Positions 47,236 through 55,536 of a stretch of DNA of 64,000 nucleotides are shown here, piece after piece. Every line of letters begins with the position of its first letter. The first letter of the stretch is position 1. Location of the stretch: the NCBI RefSeq assembly GCF_026183675.1, contig NZ_JAPIVK010000005.1, positions 97,045 to 161,044 on the forward strand. The letters are read 5' to 3'. The notes under the pieces were generated by a model, which was given only the letters and a program-made list of their open reading frames with translations, did not search any database and was not told the origin of the DNA. The translations under genes were made by a program, and so were the position numbers. This DNA is from Microbulbifer halophilus. Its GTDB lineage: Bacteria > Pseudomonadota > Gammaproteobacteria > Pseudomonadales > Cellvibrionaceae.

Positions 47236-48987
47236 TCAAAGCAGGTGCAGCAGGTGGGAGAGCAGCAACAACAGCGCCACCAGTTGCCAGAACAGCAGCG
47301 GATTCCGCTCCATCAGCGGCCGTTCCCGCTCGTGACTGAATTCCGGGTTGGGGGTGTGCAGGTCGTGCACGAATTCGGACAGCGCCGGGTAGCGGTGGCC
47401 GGGGTCGGGCGCGCAGGCTTTGCGCAGGGCGCCGTCTATCCACTCGGGGATATCTTCGCGGTGTTGCCGGGCGCGGGTGTAGCGCAGACTGGCGTAGTGC
47501 TTTAACTGGTAGTGACGAAAACCGGCGCGCTCGGGATAGGGGTAGCGACCGGTCAGCAGTTCGTAGGCGATTACGCCCAGGGAAAAGATATCCGAGCGGT
47601 GGCTGGGCCTGTCGCCGAGGAAGTATTCGGGCGCGGCGTAGTTCTTGCTGCCCGGCGGGGTGTCGTCGGCCAGGTTCAGGTGTTCGCGTATCCCGGCACC
47701 GTCGGCGCCGCCCAGGTCGATCAGTTTCAGGCGGCCGTCGGCCGTGACCATGATGTTTTCCGGTTTCAGGTCACCGTGCACGATTTCCATGCGTTGCAGC
47801 CGGCGCAGGGCGCTGACCAGTTGCGCGATCAGCTCGCGCACCTGCTCGACAGCCGGCTGCGGGTTCAGTTGCATCCACTGGCGCAGGTTCTGGCCGTCGA
47901 TATATTCCAGCACATGGTAGAGAAACTGCCGTTCCGGCCTGGGCGGATACACGCGGATGATGCCCGGGTGGTCCAGGCGGCGGCCGGTCCACTCCTCGGC
48001 GATAAAGCGCTCGATATAGAGGGGGTCGTCGGAGAAGTTCACCGAGGGGGTCTTGATGGCCCGCAGCTCGCCCGTGTCCAGGTCCCGGGCCAGGTACAAC
48101 TGGCTGCGGCTGCTGGTGTGCAGTTCCTGCAGAATCAGGTAGCCGTCCAGTTTGTTGCCGGGGCGCAGGTCCGGGGGGAAGGGGAGCTGGCGGTTGTGGT
48201 TCAGCAGGTCGTCGTCGCTGGCCTCGACGCGATTGACCCGGCAGACAACGGCGCTCAGGTTGTCGCCGGACCCGGCGTCCAGGGCCGCGTCCACCAGCGC
48301 CCGGGCGGCGTTATCGCCGCTGTTATGCAGAATCCCGACAACCGTTTCCGCCGGCAGGAAATCGTGTACACCGTCGCTGCTGACCAGGTAGGTATCGCCG
48401 GGCTGCAGTTCTTCGCGGCGGTAGTCCACGTCCACATGGGCGTCCATGCCCAGCGCGCGGGCGAGGAAGGTGCGGCCGGGTCCCAGGGCGCGGCTGTGGT
48501 CTCGGGTGAGGCACTCCAGCCTGTCGCCACGCAGGCGGTAGATGCGCGAATCGCCGATATGGATCAGGTGCACGCTGGCGCCCTTGAAAATGGCGGTGGA
48601 GAAGGTGGTCAGCCAGCCCTGCTTGATTTCGCCGCCGCCACTCTTGCGGTAGAGCCAGCCGTTGAGGGATTGCAGTACCCGTGCGGCGGCCTTTTTCAGC
48701 GGCCAGGTTTCCGGGGTGCTGTAGTAGTCGGACAGGAAGCCGCTCACCGCAGCCCGCGCCGCCTCGCCGCCGGCTTCGGCACTGGCGACGCCGTCGGCCA
48801 CGGCGGCGAGGGCGCCGCGGCTGCGCAGCTCCGCGCCCTCTGGCTGGCAGACGGCGCAGGCGTCGTCGTTGTGTTGGCGGCGGCCGGCGATGGAGGCGCT
48901 GGAGAATTTCAGGGACTCGTTCGCCCTCTCCCCCGGCCCCTCTCCCGGAGGGAGAGGGGCGCATTCTTTTTGTGTTTCTAGGTTCAA
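47236..48987 (-). CDS. Bifunctional PP2C phosphatase - Ser/Thr protein kinase, tail-anchored
   Basis: The TTG at 48987 (AGGGGAA 7 nt upstream) gives 583 aa; there is no better start before the PP2C domain. Residues 30-260 are PP2C-like: GRRQHNDDACAV, AVADGVASAEAGGEAA, IHIGDSRIYRL, DTYLVSSDGVHDFL, GSGDNLSAVV. From about residue 285 a kinase domain follows, with Lys in GELRAIKTPSV, catalytic loop VHGDLKPENIMV and LIDLGGADG (DLG in place of DFG). The C-terminus is one TM helix (LLFWQLVALLLLLSHLLHL). Pseudomonas has the same kinase type between nitrate transporter and nirB genes. Residues 8-25 are encoded by a REP-like repeat. Confidence 0.92.
   Translation of the reverse strand: MNLETQKECAPLPPGEGPGERANESLKFSSASIAGRRQHNDDACAVCQPEGAELRSRGALAAVADGVASAEAGGEAARAAVSGFLSDYYSTPETWPLKKAAARVLQSLNGWLYRKSGGGEIKQGWLTTFSTAIFKGASVHLIHIGDSRIYRLRGDRLECLTRDHSRALGPGRTFLARALGMDAHVDVDYRREELQPGDTYLVSSDGVHDFLPAETVVGILHNSGDNAARALVDAALDAGSGDNLSAVVCRVNRVEASDDDLLNHNRQLPFPPDLRPGNKLDGYLILQELHTSSRSQLYLARDLDTGELRAIKTPSVNFSDDPLYIERFIAEEWTGRRLDHPGIIRVYPPRPERQFLYHVLEYIDGQNLRQWMQLNPQPAVEQVRELIAQLVSALRRLQRMEIVHGDLKPENIMVTADGRLKLIDLGGADGAGIREHLNLADDTPPGSKNYAAPEYFLGDRPSHRSDIFSLGVIAYELLTGRYPYPERAGFRHYQLKHYASLRYTRARQHREDIPEWIDGALRKACAPDPGHRYPALSEFVHDLHTPNPEFSHERERPLMERNPLLFWQLVALLLLLSHLLHLL
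48922..48960. repeat. REP-like GGGAGAGGGG hairpin inside the PP2C-kinase coding start
   Basis: On the minus strand CCCCTCTCCCTCCGGGAGAG is followed by GGGCCGGGGGAGAGGG, the same family as 14141-14274 and 36302-36461. Here it is translated as part of the N-terminus (APLPPGEGPGER). Confidence 0.75.
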
Positions 48988-49002
48988 ATCGGCGTTCCCC
49001 TG

Positions 49003-50466
49003 TCAGGCCACATCGATCAGCGAGACACTGCCATCGGGCATCACCTCGGCCATATGTCCTTGCGGTTCTTCCAGCAGGAAGAGTGCCGCAAAACCGACCG
49101 CGGCAGTGGCGGCGATGACCAGGAAGAAGGTCTGGTAGGACACCAGGCTGAGCACCGTGAGAAAGCAGACCGCCCCCACATTGCCGTAGGCGCCGGTCAT
49201 GCCGGCGATCTGGCCGGTGAGGCGGCGCTTGATCAGGGGAACCATCGCGAACACCGCGCCGGAACTGGCCTGCACGAAAAAGGCGCAGCCCATGGTTGTG
49301 GCGACAGCCAGGAACAGCGGCCAGTTGTCGCCTATCTGGCTCATGACGCAGTAGCCGGCGGCCAGCCCCGCCACCAGCACCAGCAGTGTGGCCTTGCGTC
49401 CGCAGCGATCGCTGATCAGGCCGCCGGCGGGGCGCGCCAGCAGGTTCATGACCGCATAGGATGAGCCCAGCAGCCCGGCCATCACCGGGCTCAGGGTAAA
49501 GGTCTCGGAGAAGAACAGCGGCAGCATGGAAATGACTGCGAGCTCGGAGCCGAAGGTGATGAAGTAGAGCAGGTTCAGCACCGCCACCTGCTTGAATTTA
49601 TAGCGCAGCAGCGGCTCCGGCGGTGTGGTCAGCATTTCGCGGTTGACGCTGAAACTCTTTCTGACATCCAGCAGGTAGAGCAGTCCCAGGCCAGAGTAGA
49701 TGATTGTGGCCCAGAAGCCGGACAGCAGGCCGGCCTCGCCGGAGAGTTTCCAGGTCAGCAGCGCCAGGGCCGCGTACAGCGGCAGCCGCATCACCAGCAG
49801 CAACACCAGGTCGCCGGGGCTGGTGACCTCCATGGCGCCCATCTTTTTCGGCTTGAAATAGGTGGCGCCCTTGGGGGTGTCGGTGACGGAGAAATAGTAG
49901 ATACAGCCGTACACCACACAGAGCACACCGGTGAGCCCCACCGCATAGCGCCAGCCGTCCTCGCCGCCGAATACCAGCGCGACAGCGGGCAGGCTCATGG
50001 CCCCGGCGGCGGAGCCGAAATTGCCCCAGCCGCCGTAGATGCCCTCGGCGGTGCCCAACTGCCTGGCTGGGAACCACTCGGATACCATACGGATACCGAT
50101 GACAAAAGCGGCACCGACAAAGCCGAGCAGGAAGCGGCTCAGGGCCGCGGCGGCGAAGCTGTCCGCCAGTGCGAAGATGAAACAGGGCACGCTGCCTACC
50201 AGCAACAGCGCGGAGTAGGTGCGCCGGGGACCGTATTTATCGGTGAGCATACCGACAATGATGCGCGCGGGAATGGTCAGTGCCACGTTCAGGATCAGCA
50301 GTGTCTTCACCTGCTGGCTGCTCAGCGACAGGCTGTCGGCAATCGCCATCAACAGCGGCGCGTGGTTGAACCAGGCAAAAAAGCAGATGAAAAATGCCAG
50401 CCAGGTCAGGTGCAGTATTCTGCTCTTCCCGCGAAAGGAAAACAGTTTCAGGGAATCTCCGGACAT
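49003..50466 (-). CDS. narK: Nitrate/nitrite transporter, NarK/NNP family (second of tandem pair)
   Basis: This 487-aa MFS protein has twelve hydrophobic segments and NNP signatures: [32 protein letters not shown] (MFS motif A), [20 protein letters not shown], and the nitrate signature [20 protein letters not shown] (about residues 143-162). The C-terminal [20 protein letters not shown] carries the second signature. It imports nitrate or exchanges nitrate/nitrite. It is highly similar to the 50588-52054 gene, from which a terminator separates it, and lies 15 bp before the PP2C-kinase. Confidence 0.95.
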   Translation of the reverse strand: MSGDSLKLFSFRGKSRILHLTWLAFFICFFAWFNHAPLLMAIADSLSLSSQQVKTLLILNVALTIPARIIVGMLTDKYGPRRTYSALLLVGSVPCFIFALADSFAAAALSRFLLGFVGAAFVIGIRMVSEWFPARQLGTAEGIYGGWGNFGSAAGAMSLPAVALVFGGEDGWRYAVGLTGVLCVVYGCIYYFSVTDTPKGATYFKPKKMGAMEVTSPGDLVLLLVMRLPLYAALALLTWKLSGEAGLLSGFWATIIYSGLGLLYLLDVRKSFSVNREMLTTPPEPLLRYKFKQVAVLNLLYFITFGSELAVISMLPLFFSETFTLSPVMAGLLGSSYAVMNLLARPAGGLISDRCGRKATLLVLVAGLAAGYCVMSQIGDNWPLFLAVATTMGCAFFVQASSGAVFAMVPLIKRRLTGQIAGMTGAYGNVGAVCFLTVLSLVSYQTFFLVIAATAAVGFAALFLLEEPQGHMAEVMPDGSVSLIDVA

Positions 50467-50505
50467 ACTCTTTCCTTATCCGTTTCTCTCAGGTTTCAAA
50501 CGCTG

Positions 50506-50543
50506 AAAAACGGGAATCCCCTGGAAACTCCAGGGGATCCCCG
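50506..50543 (-). terminator. Intrinsic terminator between the two narK genes
   Basis: On the minus strand CGGGGATCCCCTGGA-GTT-TCCAGGGGATTCCCG forms a long stem followed by TTTTTC. It would end many transcripts after the first narK gene, leaving the second narK and kinase to read-through or another promoter. Confidence 0.8.
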
Positions 50544-50587
50544 CCAATTACTTTCCGGTTTTCAATTTTTGTTTTTTGCTATTTACA

Positions 50588-52054
50588 TCAAGTGACATTG
50601 ATCAGGGAAACACTCCCGTCCGGCAGGGTTTCCGCAATCTGCCCCTGCGGTTCCTCCATCAGCAGCAGCGCGGCGAAGCCCACCACCGCGGTGGCGGCAA
50701 TGACCAGAAAGAAAACCTCGTAGGACACCAGGCTCAGCACCGTCAGGTAGAAGACGGCTCCCACATTGCCGTAGGCGCCGGTCATGCCGGCGATCTGGCC
50801 GGTGAGGCGGCGCTTGATCAGTGGCACCACCGCGAACACGGCGCCCTCGCCGGCCTGCACGAAGAAGGAGCAGAACATGGCCGCCGCCACTGCCAGGTAG
50901 ATGGGCCACGCCGAATTGATCTGGCTCATCAGCAGGTAACCCGCCGCCAGGCCCAGCACCAGAATCTGCAGGGTGATCTTGCGGCCGTACTTGTCGCTGA
51001 ACAGGCCGCCGGTGGGGCGGGAAACCAGGTTCATGAAGGCGTAGGCGGAGCCCAGCAGGCCGGCCTTGACCGGGTCCAGGGTAAAGGTTTCGGAAAAAAA
51101 CAGCGGCAACATGGAGACCACCGCCAGTTCGGAGCCAAAGGTGGCGAAATAGAGCAGGTTCAGGATGGCGACCTGCTTGAATTTGTAGCGGTGGATGGGC
51201 TCCGGCGGCGTCTGCAGTACCTCGCGATTGATGTCGTAGCACTTGCGCGCATCCAGGATATAGAGCAGCACCAGGCCCGCGTAGATGATGGCGGCCGCGA
51301 TGCCCGGCAGCAGGGAAACGCCGGCCGGCGACAGTTTCCAGGTCAGCAGCGCCAGGGCCGCGTACATCGGCAGCTTCATTACCAGCAGCAGCGCGAAATC
51401 CCCCTTGCCGGTGACTTCCATGCCGCCGATTTTCTTCGGCTTGAAATAGGTGGAGCCCTTGGGTGTATCGGTGACGGTGTTGTAGTAGATGACGCTGTAG
51501 ACCAGCGCGATCACACCGGTCAGCCCGATGGCGTAGCGCCAGCCATCGTCGCCGCCGAAGATCAGCGCCACTGTGGGCAGGGTGATGGCCGCCGCGGCGG
51601 AGCCGAAATTGCCCCAGCCGCCGTAGATCCCCTCGGCGGTACCCAGCTGGCGCGCGGGGAACCACTCGGACACCATGCGGATACCCACCACAAAGCCGGC
51701 GCCGATAAAACCGAGCAGGAAGCGGCCGATGGCGGCCTGCACGAAATTGTCTGCCAGCGCAAAAATGAAGCAGGGAATACTGCCTACCGCCAGCAGCAGC
51801 GAGAAAGTCAACCGCGGACCGTATTTGTCCGTCAACATTCCGATCACGATGCGCGCCGGAATGGTCAGGGCCACGTTGAGGATCAGCAGGGTTTTCACCT
51901 GATCCGGTGCCAGGGACAGGCTCTCGGAAATCGCCATCAGCAGCGGTGCGTGGTTGAACCAGGCGTAGAAGCTGATGAAGAAGGCCACCCAGGTCAGGTG
52001 CAGTATCCGGGTCTTGCCGCGGAAGGACAGCAGGTTGAGGGCATTGCTGGACAT
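50588..52054 (-). CDS. narK: Nitrate/nitrite transporter, NarK/NNP family (first of tandem pair)
   Basis: This 488-aa protein is closely related to the following gene: [96 protein letters not shown]. It is a twelve-helix MFS nitrate or nitrite carrier. It is the first gene downstream of a sigma-54-like promoter (52269-52284) and a leader RNA with an ANTAR-type hairpin and a T-tract terminator. Nitrogen limitation and nitrate should therefore both be needed for expression. Confidence 0.95.
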   Translation of the reverse strand: MSSNALNLLSFRGKTRILHLTWVAFFISFYAWFNHAPLLMAISESLSLAPDQVKTLLILNVALTIPARIVIGMLTDKYGPRLTFSLLLAVGSIPCFIFALADNFVQAAIGRFLLGFIGAGFVVGIRMVSEWFPARQLGTAEGIYGGWGNFGSAAAAITLPTVALIFGGDDGWRYAIGLTGVIALVYSVIYYNTVTDTPKGSTYFKPKKIGGMEVTGKGDFALLLVMKLPMYAALALLTWKLSPAGVSLLPGIAAAIIYAGLVLLYILDARKCYDINREVLQTPPEPIHRYKFKQVAILNLLYFATFGSELAVVSMLPLFFSETFTLDPVKAGLLGSAYAFMNLVSRPTGGLFSDKYGRKITLQILVLGLAAGYLLMSQINSAWPIYLAVAAAMFCSFFVQAGEGAVFAVVPLIKRRLTGQIAGMTGAYGNVGAVFYLTVLSLVSYEVFFLVIAATAVVGFAALLLMEEPQGQIAETLPDGSVSLINVT

Positions 52055-52120
52055 GCTCGTTTCCTCTTATCGGTTGCGCGGTGCGGAATTGCTTCCACAC
52101 CTCGATAGTCCGCGGGCACG

Positions 52121-52183
52121 AAAAAAGCCCACGGGTGCAGCCTTGGCAGGGCCTTGGCTGCGGCCGGTGGACTTCGTTGTCCA
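52121..52183 (-). promoter_or_regulatory. narK leader: NasT (ANTAR) antitermination element
   Basis: Minus strand, in order: TGGAC-AACGAA-GTCCA (52183-52168), a 5-bp hairpin with a hexaloop having A1 and G4, as ANTAR proteins require; GCAGCC...GGCTGC (52161-52137), a second stem; then AAGGCCC...GGGCTTTTTT (52155-52121), a T-tract terminator whose left arm is inside the second stem. The second stem and terminator exclude each other. This is the known logic of nas leader antitermination by NasT/NasR. The second loop does not clearly show the A1/G4 rule. Confidence 0.7.
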
Positions 52184-52268
52184 TTCAGTGATTTTCCTGC
52201 GCGAACAGCGGGGTTGCCGTTGCACTCTTTATTTGAGCGAACACAAGGTTCGCCCCTATGCAGTGGTA

Positions 52269-52284
52269 TTCAAATAGCGTGCCA
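52269..52284 (-). promoter_or_regulatory. Sigma-54-type promoter of narK
   Basis: On the minus strand TGGCACG-CTAT-TTGAA, again with A replacing C of the -12 GC. The start near 52258 would yield a 200-nt leader that begins with a hairpin from a GCGAACACAAGGTTCGC half repeat (52227-52257) and then contains the NasT element. Confidence 0.75.
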
Positions 52285-52298
52285 CCATTTGGCTTTCC

Positions 52299-52345
52299 GC
52301 CGGCCGGGGGCCCGCAATACGGAGCTGGAGCTCCGCGCTCCCGGG
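52299..52345. repeat. REP-like hairpin (GGAGCTCCAGCTCCGC family), copy 3
   Basis: GGGGGCCCGC...GCGGAGCTCC-type sequence in inverse orientation to 7033-7080, just after the nasS stop codon. Confidence 0.55.
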
Positions 52346-52346
52346 A

Positions 52347-53414
52347 TCATTTGCGTCGTTGCAGGAAATCCAGTGTCTGTTGGTAGAGATCCGCGCGAAA
52401 CGCCTTTTCGGCGCCGGCGCTGATGGGCGAGAAGCGTTCGCACAGGCCGAGTAACTGCTGGGCCTTGTCCGCGTCGGGCCGCCCGCAGTCGCTGTCGGTG
52501 TGGGCGAACAGGTGCCAGTCGGGGTTGGCTGATGGCGGCTGCCCGCTCCGGGCCTGAAGTTGATCGTTCAGCGACGGTGTCAGGCTCTCCGCATCCAGGT
52601 CCAGGTATTCCCCCCGCGCCAGTATCGCCGCGACATCGCGCCGCTGGGCGCGGTCGGCGAGCCAGTCGCAGGCCTGCAGCAGCGCGGCGCGCAGCGCCAG
52701 GTGGGTGAGTGGGTTTCTCTGATGCCAGGATTCGGTCGCGGCCAGCACTTTTTCCGGCATCGCCGGTAGCAGTGCATTGCAGGTGGTGACGATGGTGCCG
52801 AGGCCGCGTTGCGCGGCGATGGTGTTCCAGGGCTCGCCCACACAGTAACCGTCGATCTCGCCGCGCTCGAGCCGCGCCACCATCTGTTCCGGCGGCAGCA
52901 CCTGGATTTGCAGGTCGCGGTCCGGATCGATACCGGCGCCGCGCAGCCAGTGGCGCAACTGCAGGGTGTGGCTGGAAAAGGGGTAGACGGTGGCGAGTTT
53001 CAGGGGCGCTGTGCCCGGGGTGCGCCGCTGCAGGTAGGCGGCCAGGGCACTGCCGGCGGCACCGGAATCCGCGGCGGCCAGTCCCAGTTTTCCATGCATT
53101 TTCCGCGACAGGGTGATGGCGTTGCCGTTGCAGCTCAGGATCAGGCCGGTGAGCAGTTTTTCCTCGCAGTGGGGCAGGGCCTGTTTCAGGGTCAGCGGCA
53201 TGGGCGCGAGCATGGCGGCGGCATCGGCGGCGCCGCCGATCAGCCTGTCGCGCAGCGTCGCCCAGGAAGTCTCCCGCTGCAGCGCCACGTCGAGGCCGAA
53301 GCGAGAGAAGAATCCCATCTCCCGGGCAACGATCAGCGGCGCACTGTCGGTAAGCCGCAGATACAGCAGTTTGAGGCGGGGCTTTTCCGGTTTCAGTGGC
53401 GTTGCTGCGGTCAT
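52347..53414 (-). CDS. nasS: Nitrate sensor NasS (NrtA/CmpA-like ligand-binding protein)
   Basis: This 355-aa protein is related to NrtA-type nitrate-binding proteins: LKLLYLRLTDSAPLIVAREM (about residues 14-33), GFFSRFGLDVALQRETSWAT, RLIGGAADAAAMLAPMPLTL, VYPFSSHTLQLRHWLRGAGI, ERGEIDGYCVGEPWNTIAAQ. No signal peptide is present, so it is cytoplasmic, unlike transport proteins. It overlaps nasT by 4 bp and no permease is near. In the known NasS-NasT pair, NasS holds NasT inactive until nitrate binds. NasT would then be released to act on nas leader RNAs. Confidence 0.9.
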   Translation of the reverse strand: MTAATPLKPEKPRLKLLYLRLTDSAPLIVAREMGFFSRFGLDVALQRETSWATLRDRLIGGAADAAAMLAPMPLTLKQALPHCEEKLLTGLILSCNGNAITLSRKMHGKLGLAAADSGAAGSALAAYLQRRTPGTAPLKLATVYPFSSHTLQLRHWLRGAGIDPDRDLQIQVLPPEQMVARLERGEIDGYCVGEPWNTIAAQRGLGTIVTTCNALLPAMPEKVLAATESWHQRNPLTHLALRAALLQACDWLADRAQRRDVAAILARGEYLDLDAESLTPSLNDQLQARSGQPPSANPDWHLFAHTDSDCGRPDADKAQQLLGLCERFSPISAGAEKAFRADLYQQTLDFLQRRK

Positions 53415-53995
53415 GGCTGGGACTGTAAATGGTTGATGATCTGCTCCGCCACGGCGAGCATGGTGGAATTACTGTTCATGGCAATATTGCGCAGCGTGCG
53501 GTGCGCCGCTTCCTCGTCTAATCCTTTTTTGGCCATCAGCAGGCCCTTGGCCCGCTCGATGGTCTTGCGTTCCTGCAACTGTTTCCGGGTGCGCTCCAGG
53601 GACTGGCGCAACTGCTGGAAATTGCGAAACTGCGCCATGGCGATCTCGATCGCCGGCGTTACCCGCTCAGCGCTCATGCCTTCGGCCATATAGGCGCTGA
53701 CCCCGGCTTCCACCGCGCGGCCGATAAAGTCGCTGCCGCCGCGGGCGGAGAACATGGCTACCGGGGTGGGGTTCTGCCGGTTGATGATGCTGAGGCTGTC
53801 GAGAATGTCGCGGTCCGGGGATTCGATATCGATCAGCACGATATCCGGGCGGTGGCTATCCACGTGCTGCAGCAGCCCCTCGGCACTGGTCAGCTGCACG
53901 AGCAGGCGGTAGCCGGCGGCCCGCAACTGCCGGCTCACCATCTCCGCGCGCTCTGGCTGGTCGTCCACCAGCATGATGCCAAGGGGTTTGCTCAT
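53411..53995 (-). CDS. nasT: ANTAR-domain antiterminator NasT
   Basis: The ATG at 53995 begins MSKPLGIMLVDDQPERAEMV and gives 194 aa. The N-terminal half is a receiver-like domain (Asp in IVLIDIESPDRDIL, near residue 50). The C-terminal half is a coiled coil (QQLRQSLERTRKQLQERKTI) leading into the ANTAR RNA-binding helices: ERAKGLLMAKKGLDEEAAHR and TLRNIAMNSNSTMLAVAEQI. It binds hexaloop hairpins in leader RNAs and prevents termination. Target-like elements are visible in the narK and nirB leaders. The gene has a sigma-54-like promoter and a terminator-like leader hairpin. Confidence 0.95.
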   Translation of the reverse strand: MSKPLGIMLVDDQPERAEMVSRQLRAAGYRLLVQLTSAEGLLQHVDSHRPDIVLIDIESPDRDILDSLSIINRQNPTPVAMFSARGGSDFIGRAVEAGVSAYMAEGMSAERVTPAIEIAMAQFRNFQQLRQSLERTRKQLQERKTIERAKGLLMAKKGLDEEAAHRTLRNIAMNSNSTMLAVAEQIINHLQSQP

Positions 53996-54061
53996 CGAAT
54001 CCGTCTTGTCGGTTTTGCTGTTTTCGCACCCCGGCGCTGCAAGGGCAGTGTCGGGGCGCAC

Positions 54062-54095
54062 AGAAAAGCCCGGCGAATCGCGGGGATTCGCCGGG
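54062..54095 (-). terminator. Terminator-like hairpin in the nasT leader
   Basis: On the minus strand CCCGGCGAAT-CCCCGCG-ATTCGCCGGG (54095-54069) is followed by CTTTTCTG. It lies between the sigma-54-like start (about 54108) and the nasT ATG (53995), so it could attenuate nasT-nasS expression. Confidence 0.65.
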
Positions 54096-54119
54096 TCTCC
54101 TTGCTTCTACCCATAGGCA

Positions 54120-54135
54120 ATCAAATGCCGTGCCA
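54120..54135 (-). promoter_or_regulatory. Sigma-54-type promoter of nasT-nasS
   Basis: On the minus strand TGGCACG-GCAT-TTGAT matches the RpoN consensus except A at the -12 C, as in the two other sites of this cluster. The nasT ATG is 125 bp downstream. Confidence 0.7.
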
Positions 54136-54231
54136 ATTAGCGCCCGCCTTGTAGGCGGCGGCGTTTCGCCGCACCGCGACGATCCATCCACCGATTATCG
54201 AGGGGGCCGCGCCTTCAGAGGGCTCCTCCGT

Positions 54232-54248
54232 TGCGCTATGCTGGTGCG
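54232..54248. promoter_or_regulatory. NtrC-like site upstream of nasT
   Basis: TGCGCT-ATGCT-GGTGCG fits TGCACC-N5-GGTGCA in the GGTGC half and partly in the other half. It lies about 100 bp upstream of the sigma-54-type promoter at 54120-54135. Confidence 0.5.
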
Positions 54249-54381
54249 GTGACCGCAGGCCCGGCCTGCTTTTGGTGCGTTCCCGCCGCTCGGGTCCGGT
54301 GACGGTTGAGGTGAGCGGGAGAGAGCCATGGCACGGAGTTTGCGTGAAGAAAGATGTGATCAATCCTCGGAGCTGTTCGTA

Positions 54382-54409
54382 TTTGAGAGCAAATCGAATT
54401 CGCTAAATT
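54382..54409 (+). promoter_or_regulatory. Possible sigma-70 promoter of the moa operon
   Basis: TTTGAG (54382-54387), a 16-bp spacer and TAAATT (54404-54409), shortly upstream of the Moco riboswitch candidate. Both boxes are moderate matches in an AT-rich stretch. Confidence 0.4.
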
Positions 54410-54451
54410 TACAAACACCGAGCCCGCCGATCTAAGTTCACCGAATAGGAT

Positions 54452-54535
54452 CTGCGGGCCGTGACCGAAGCCGCTTGAGCGGTTTGGGTCACCAGGGTCG
54501 GCGGAGAAATCTTCCGGCCTCCCGAGAGCCCGCAG
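54452..54535 (+). promoter_or_regulatory. Molybdenum cofactor (Moco) riboswitch candidate
   Basis: The outer stem CTGCGGGC (54452-54459) / GCCCGCAG (54528-54535) encloses conserved-looking pieces of the Moco RNA motif: an inner hairpin GCCGCTTGAGCGGT, TTGGGTCACCAGGG, CGGCGGAG, and CCGGCCTCCCGA near the 3' side. It ends 32 nt before the moaA ATG, where the Shine-Dalgarno GGAAAGG could be controlled. Gene context (moaA first in a Moco synthesis operon) agrees with the class as known from E. coli. Confidence 0.8.
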
Positions 54536-54567
54536 CGGTGTGGCTCGATGACTTGGAAAGGCGTTTG

Positions 54568-55536
54568 ATGCTTACAGATAACCTCGGGCGCAGGTTTTAC
54601 TACCTGCGCCTGTCCGTCACTGATGTCTGCAACTTCCGTTGCAGCTACTGCCTGCCGAACGGCTATCAGCCCACGGACGAATCCCCCCATCTCTCCTCGG
54701 CGGAATCGGCCACGGTAGTGCGCGCCTTTGCCGGCCTGGGTACGGAAAAGGTGCGACTGACCGGCGGCGAGCCATCGCTGCGCGCCGACCTGCCCGAAAT
54801 CATCGCCGCCGCCAGCGACACCCCCGGCATCCGCCGGGTGGCGGTGACCAGCAACGGCTACAAGCTGCCCAGGGTCATCGACGACTGGCGCGACGCCGGG
54901 CTCGACCAGTTGAATATCAGCATCGATACCCTGGATCGCCGCGAATTCGCCGACTTCACTGGTCACGACTGCCTGCCGAAGGTGCTGGAGGGGATCGACC
55001 TCGCCCGCGACTTGGGAGTCAAGGTCAAGGTCAACGCCGTACTGCTGGCCGACGGCGCCGAGCGTCGTCTGCAGGCCTTCCTGCATTGGCTGCGCGACAA
55101 TCCGGTGACGCTGCGCTTCATCGAACTGATGCGCACCGGCGACAACCGGAACTACTTCGCCAGTAACCACCTGCGCGGCGAGACCATCGAACGGCAACTG
55201 TTGCGCGAGGGCTGGCAGCTGCTGCCGCGGGACCGCGATGCCGGCCCGGCGCGGGAGTACCGGCACCCGGACTACCGGGGCCGCATCGGCCTGATTACCC
55301 CCTACAGCGAGGACTTCTGCGATAGCTGCAACCGCCTGCGGATTTCCGCCCAGGGGCGGCTGCACCTGTGCCTGTTCGCGGATCAGGGCATGGACCTGTA
55401 CGACATCATCCGCTCCGGCGACAGCGACGCCGTGGCGGAGCGAGTGCGCGAGCTGATCGGTCACAAGGAGCCCAGCCACTACCTGCAGCAGGAAGAGGTG
55501 GGCGCCACGCGCAACCTGGCGATGCTCGGTGGCTAG
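54568..55536 (+). CDS. moaA: GTP 3',8-cyclase MoaA
   Basis: The ATG at 54568 begins MLTDNLGRRFYYLRLSVTDV and gives 322 aa. The radical SAM motif CNFRCSYC (C-x3-C-x2-C) is at about residues 23-30. KVRLTGGEPSLRADLPEIIA binds SAM. The C-terminal second [4Fe-4S] site is FCDSCNRLRISAQGRLHLC, and the protein ends in NLAMLGG with the functional GG tail. It converts GTP to the cyclic intermediate that MoaC processes to cPMP. It heads the Moco operon behind a riboswitch candidate; mobA overlaps its end by 8 bp. Confidence 0.96.
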   Translation: MLTDNLGRRFYYLRLSVTDVCNFRCSYCLPNGYQPTDESPHLSSAESATVVRAFAGLGTEKVRLTGGEPSLRADLPEIIAAASDTPGIRRVAVTSNGYKLPRVIDDWRDAGLDQLNISIDTLDRREFADFTGHDCLPKVLEGIDLARDLGVKVKVNAVLLADGAERRLQAFLHWLRDNPVTLRFIELMRTGDNRNYFASNHLRGETIERQLLREGWQLLPRDRDAGPAREYRHPDYRGRIGLITPYSEDFCDSCNRLRISAQGRLHLCLFADQGMDLYDIIRSGDSDAVAERVRELIGHKEPSHYLQQEEVGATRNLAMLGG

